Part shown: piece by piece, positions 6,618 through 8,027 of the stretch
Layout: every line of letters begins with the position of its first letter
How positions within the stretch are numbered: the stretch's first letter is position 1
Assembly (NCBI GenBank): GCA_013001805.1
Contig: JABDLW010000308.1
Coordinates: 1-8,027 of the forward strand
DNA from: Saprospiraceae bacterium
Lineage (GTDB): Bacteria > Bacteroidota > Bacteroidia > Chitinophagales > Saprospiraceae
Direction of reading: 5' to 3'
Length of the DNA: 8,027 bases
Notes under the pieces: generated by a model
Databases searched by the model: none
The model's input: only the letters and a program-made list of their open reading frames with translations
Told to the model about the DNA's origin: nothing
Made by a program: the position numbers and the translations under genes

Positions 6618-8027
6618 ATGGAAAAAGTAACAGGCAATGTCAAAAGTGTCAATGAATCTCTCGTGGGTGTCACGAATATCAGGGGAGCCGTCATCAATGG
6701 TGAGGTAGCGTATATACATACGGAAGATGACAAAAGGTTGAAAGCTGAAGTGATCGATATTAAGTCTGGCAAACTCATATATCTGCAGGTATTCGAGGAC
6801 ACCACCTGGATAAAGGTGGGCGATATGGTATACTTTACAGGACGTCCATTGAGTGTCAAACTCGGGCCAGGAATTCTGGGCACCGTTACGGATGGCCTCC
6901 AGAATCCGCTTTACGAACTGGCCAAAAAAGAGTGGTTTCTGGAAAGAGGCCTTGAAGTTGATCCGATAGACAACGCCCGTCACTGGCATTTTACCCCATT
7001 GGTGAGCCCTGGTGATGTAGTAACTGCCGGATCAACTCTCGGAGTAGTACCTGAAAAAATAATACAGCACAAAATATTAGTCCCCTTTGACATCAAGGGA
7101 AAATACAGGGTAAAGCGGATAGTTGAGGAAGGTGAATACACCATTACTTCCGATATCGCTACTATTGAAGATTCCGAAAAAAAAACCATCACTCTGCAAA
7201 TGGCATTCGATTGGCCTGTAAAAACTCCTATACCATTTTATAACCGATCCGTGCCCAATGAGCCCATGCCTACTGGCATTCGCATTTTGGACGCTTTGTT
7301 TCCCATCGCTTTTGGCGGTACAGCATGCAATCCGGGGCCATTTGGAGCAGGTAAAACTGTCTTGCAGCATAGTCTGGCCCGTCATTCGAAGGCGGATATT
7401 GTCATTATAGCGGCGTGTGGTGAGCGTGCCGGTGAAGCAGTGGAGATATTTAAGGATTTTCCGGAGCTAATCGATCCCCGAACCGGCAATTCACTAATGG
7501 ATCGCACCTTTATTGTAGGTAATACTTCCTCCATGCCGGTGGCTGCACGGGAAGCCTCAGTTTACCTGGCTACTACGATAGGCGAGTACTATCGTAAACA
7601 AGGTCTCAATGTGCTTATTCTCGCTGATTCCACCTCACGATGGGCGCAAGCTCTTCGGGAAACCTCCGGGCGAAAGGAAGAGATTCCCGGGCCGGAAGCA
7701 TTTCCTATGTATATCTCCACGCTCATTTCTGCCTTTTACGATCGCGCGGGCCTAGAGATCTTACCTGATACCGGCATGGGATCACTTAGTATCATCGGCA
7801 CGGTTTCTCCAGCTGGGGGAAATTTTGATGAACCAGTGACGCAGGCTACGTTGCTCAGCACGGGCGCCTTTTGGGGGCTTTCCCGAGCCCTTTCGGATGC
7901 AAGAAAATATCCGTCTATCGATCGGATTGATAGTCATTCAAAATACCCCTCCATTTTATCAGAGGAGGCCATCACCTATTTACTGGAACTGCTTCGAGAT
8001 GGGAGAACGATCGCTTCCAATATTCTC
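6618..8027 (+). CDS. atpA: V/A-type ATP synthase catalytic subunit A, 3'-partial
   Basis: Catalytic nucleotide-binding subunit of a membrane rotary ATPase that couples ATP hydrolysis or synthesis to H+ or Na+ movement. It belongs to the A3B3 head on the cytoplasmic side. The frame runs without a stop from ATG 6618 to the window edge (470 codons). Family members are about 580-590 residues, so roughly 115 C-terminal residues are outside. Visible parts are an N-terminal barrel (from MEKVTGNVKSV), the A-subunit insertion region (about 115-190), the P-loop GPFGAGKT at 240-247 (Lys246), the catalytic-Glu motif GER at 268-270 (Glu269), and the Walker B segment LILADSTSRWAQALRE (Asp337). SPAGGNFDEPVTQAT follows further on. 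The P-loop context and the GERAGE and RETSGRKEEIPGPEAFPM segments fit the bacterial Bacteroides/Chlamydia-type A subunit rather than F1 alpha or beta. It sits 16 bases behind the Usp-Usp-TPR gene with only GACGG before the ATG as a weak ribosome site. The usual E-subunit gene is not directly upstream. Confidence 0.95.
   Translation, partial: MEKVTGNVKSVNESLVGVTNIRGAVINGEVAYIHTEDDKRLKAEVIDIKSGKLIYLQVFEDTTWIKVGDMVYFTGRPLSVKLGPGILGTVTDGLQNPLYELAKKEWFLERGLEVDPIDNARHWHFTPLVSPGDVVTAGSTLGVVPEKIIQHKILVPFDIKGKYRVKRIVEEGEYTITSDIATIEDSEKKTITLQMAFDWPVKTPIPFYNRSVPNEPMPTGIRILDALFPIAFGGTACNPGPFGAGKTVLQHSLARHSKADIVIIAACGERAGEAVEIFKDFPELIDPRTGNSLMDRTFIVGNTSSMPVAAREASVYLATTIGEYYRKQGLNVLILADSTSRWAQALRETSGRKEEIPGPEAFPMYISTLISAFYDRAGLEILPDTGMGSLSIIGTVSPAGGNFDEPVTQATLLSTGAFWGLSRALSDARKYPSIDRIDSHSKYPSILSEEAITYLLELLRDGRTIASNIL

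Noticed and set aside
6540..7385. Several minus-strand reading frames over the Usp-TPR end and the ATPase A gene
   Set aside because: The plus-strand ATPase A frame is strongly conserved with P-loop and GER motifs, so the opposite-strand frames are shadows.
1..8027. CRISPR array, tRNA, rRNA, insertion sequence, phage or toxin-antitoxin genes
   Set aside because: No regularly spaced repeats with unique spacers, no cloverleaf or rRNA signature, and no transposase, integrase or toxin motif was seen on either strand.

Overview
The window most likely comes from a member of the Bacteroidota. It carries a one-protein hybrid two-component regulator with Reg_prop repeats and an AraC-type output domain, an architecture typical of that phylum. 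It also has a promoter-like TAAATTTG element matching the phylum's TAnnTTTG consensus, AT-rich leaders without clear Shine-Dalgarno sites, and a bacterial V/A-type ATPase A subunit of the Bacteroides/Chlamydia kind. The genus cannot be fixed from the sequence alone.

Layout. Positions 1-3511 (+) hold most of a membrane-spanning sensor kinase/regulator (HTCS). It is cut at its 5' end by the window edge. Positions 3512-4352 are an AT-rich gap between convergent genes with no convincing gene, only small repeats and palindromes. Positions 4353-5144 (-) encode a tandem universal stress protein (Usp-Usp). Positions 5145-5506 are a divergent control region. Positions 5507-6601 (+) encode a second tandem universal stress protein with a C-terminal TPR-like extension (Usp-Usp-TPR). 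It is followed after 16 bases by the catalytic A subunit of a V/A-type ATPase (6618 to the window end, 470 codons, 3' end missing).

How the parts may work together. The two universal stress genes are divergent. Their shared control region holds an exact 13-bp inverted pair (TTCTCTAAAGAAT), each copy lying exactly 7 bases upstream of a promoter -7-like element facing the adjacent gene. This suggests one regulator or promoter class drives both genes symmetrically. Because the Usp-Usp-TPR gene sits tightly in front of the ATPase A gene, the same signal may also control a V/A-type ATPase. The two Usp proteins show mirrored loss of the ATP-binding motif: domain 2 in the leftward protein, domain 1 in the rightward one. 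The most interesting unit is therefore 4353-8027, a putative stress-responsive Usp/Usp-TPR/V-ATPase module. The HTCS gene is convergent with it and need not be related.
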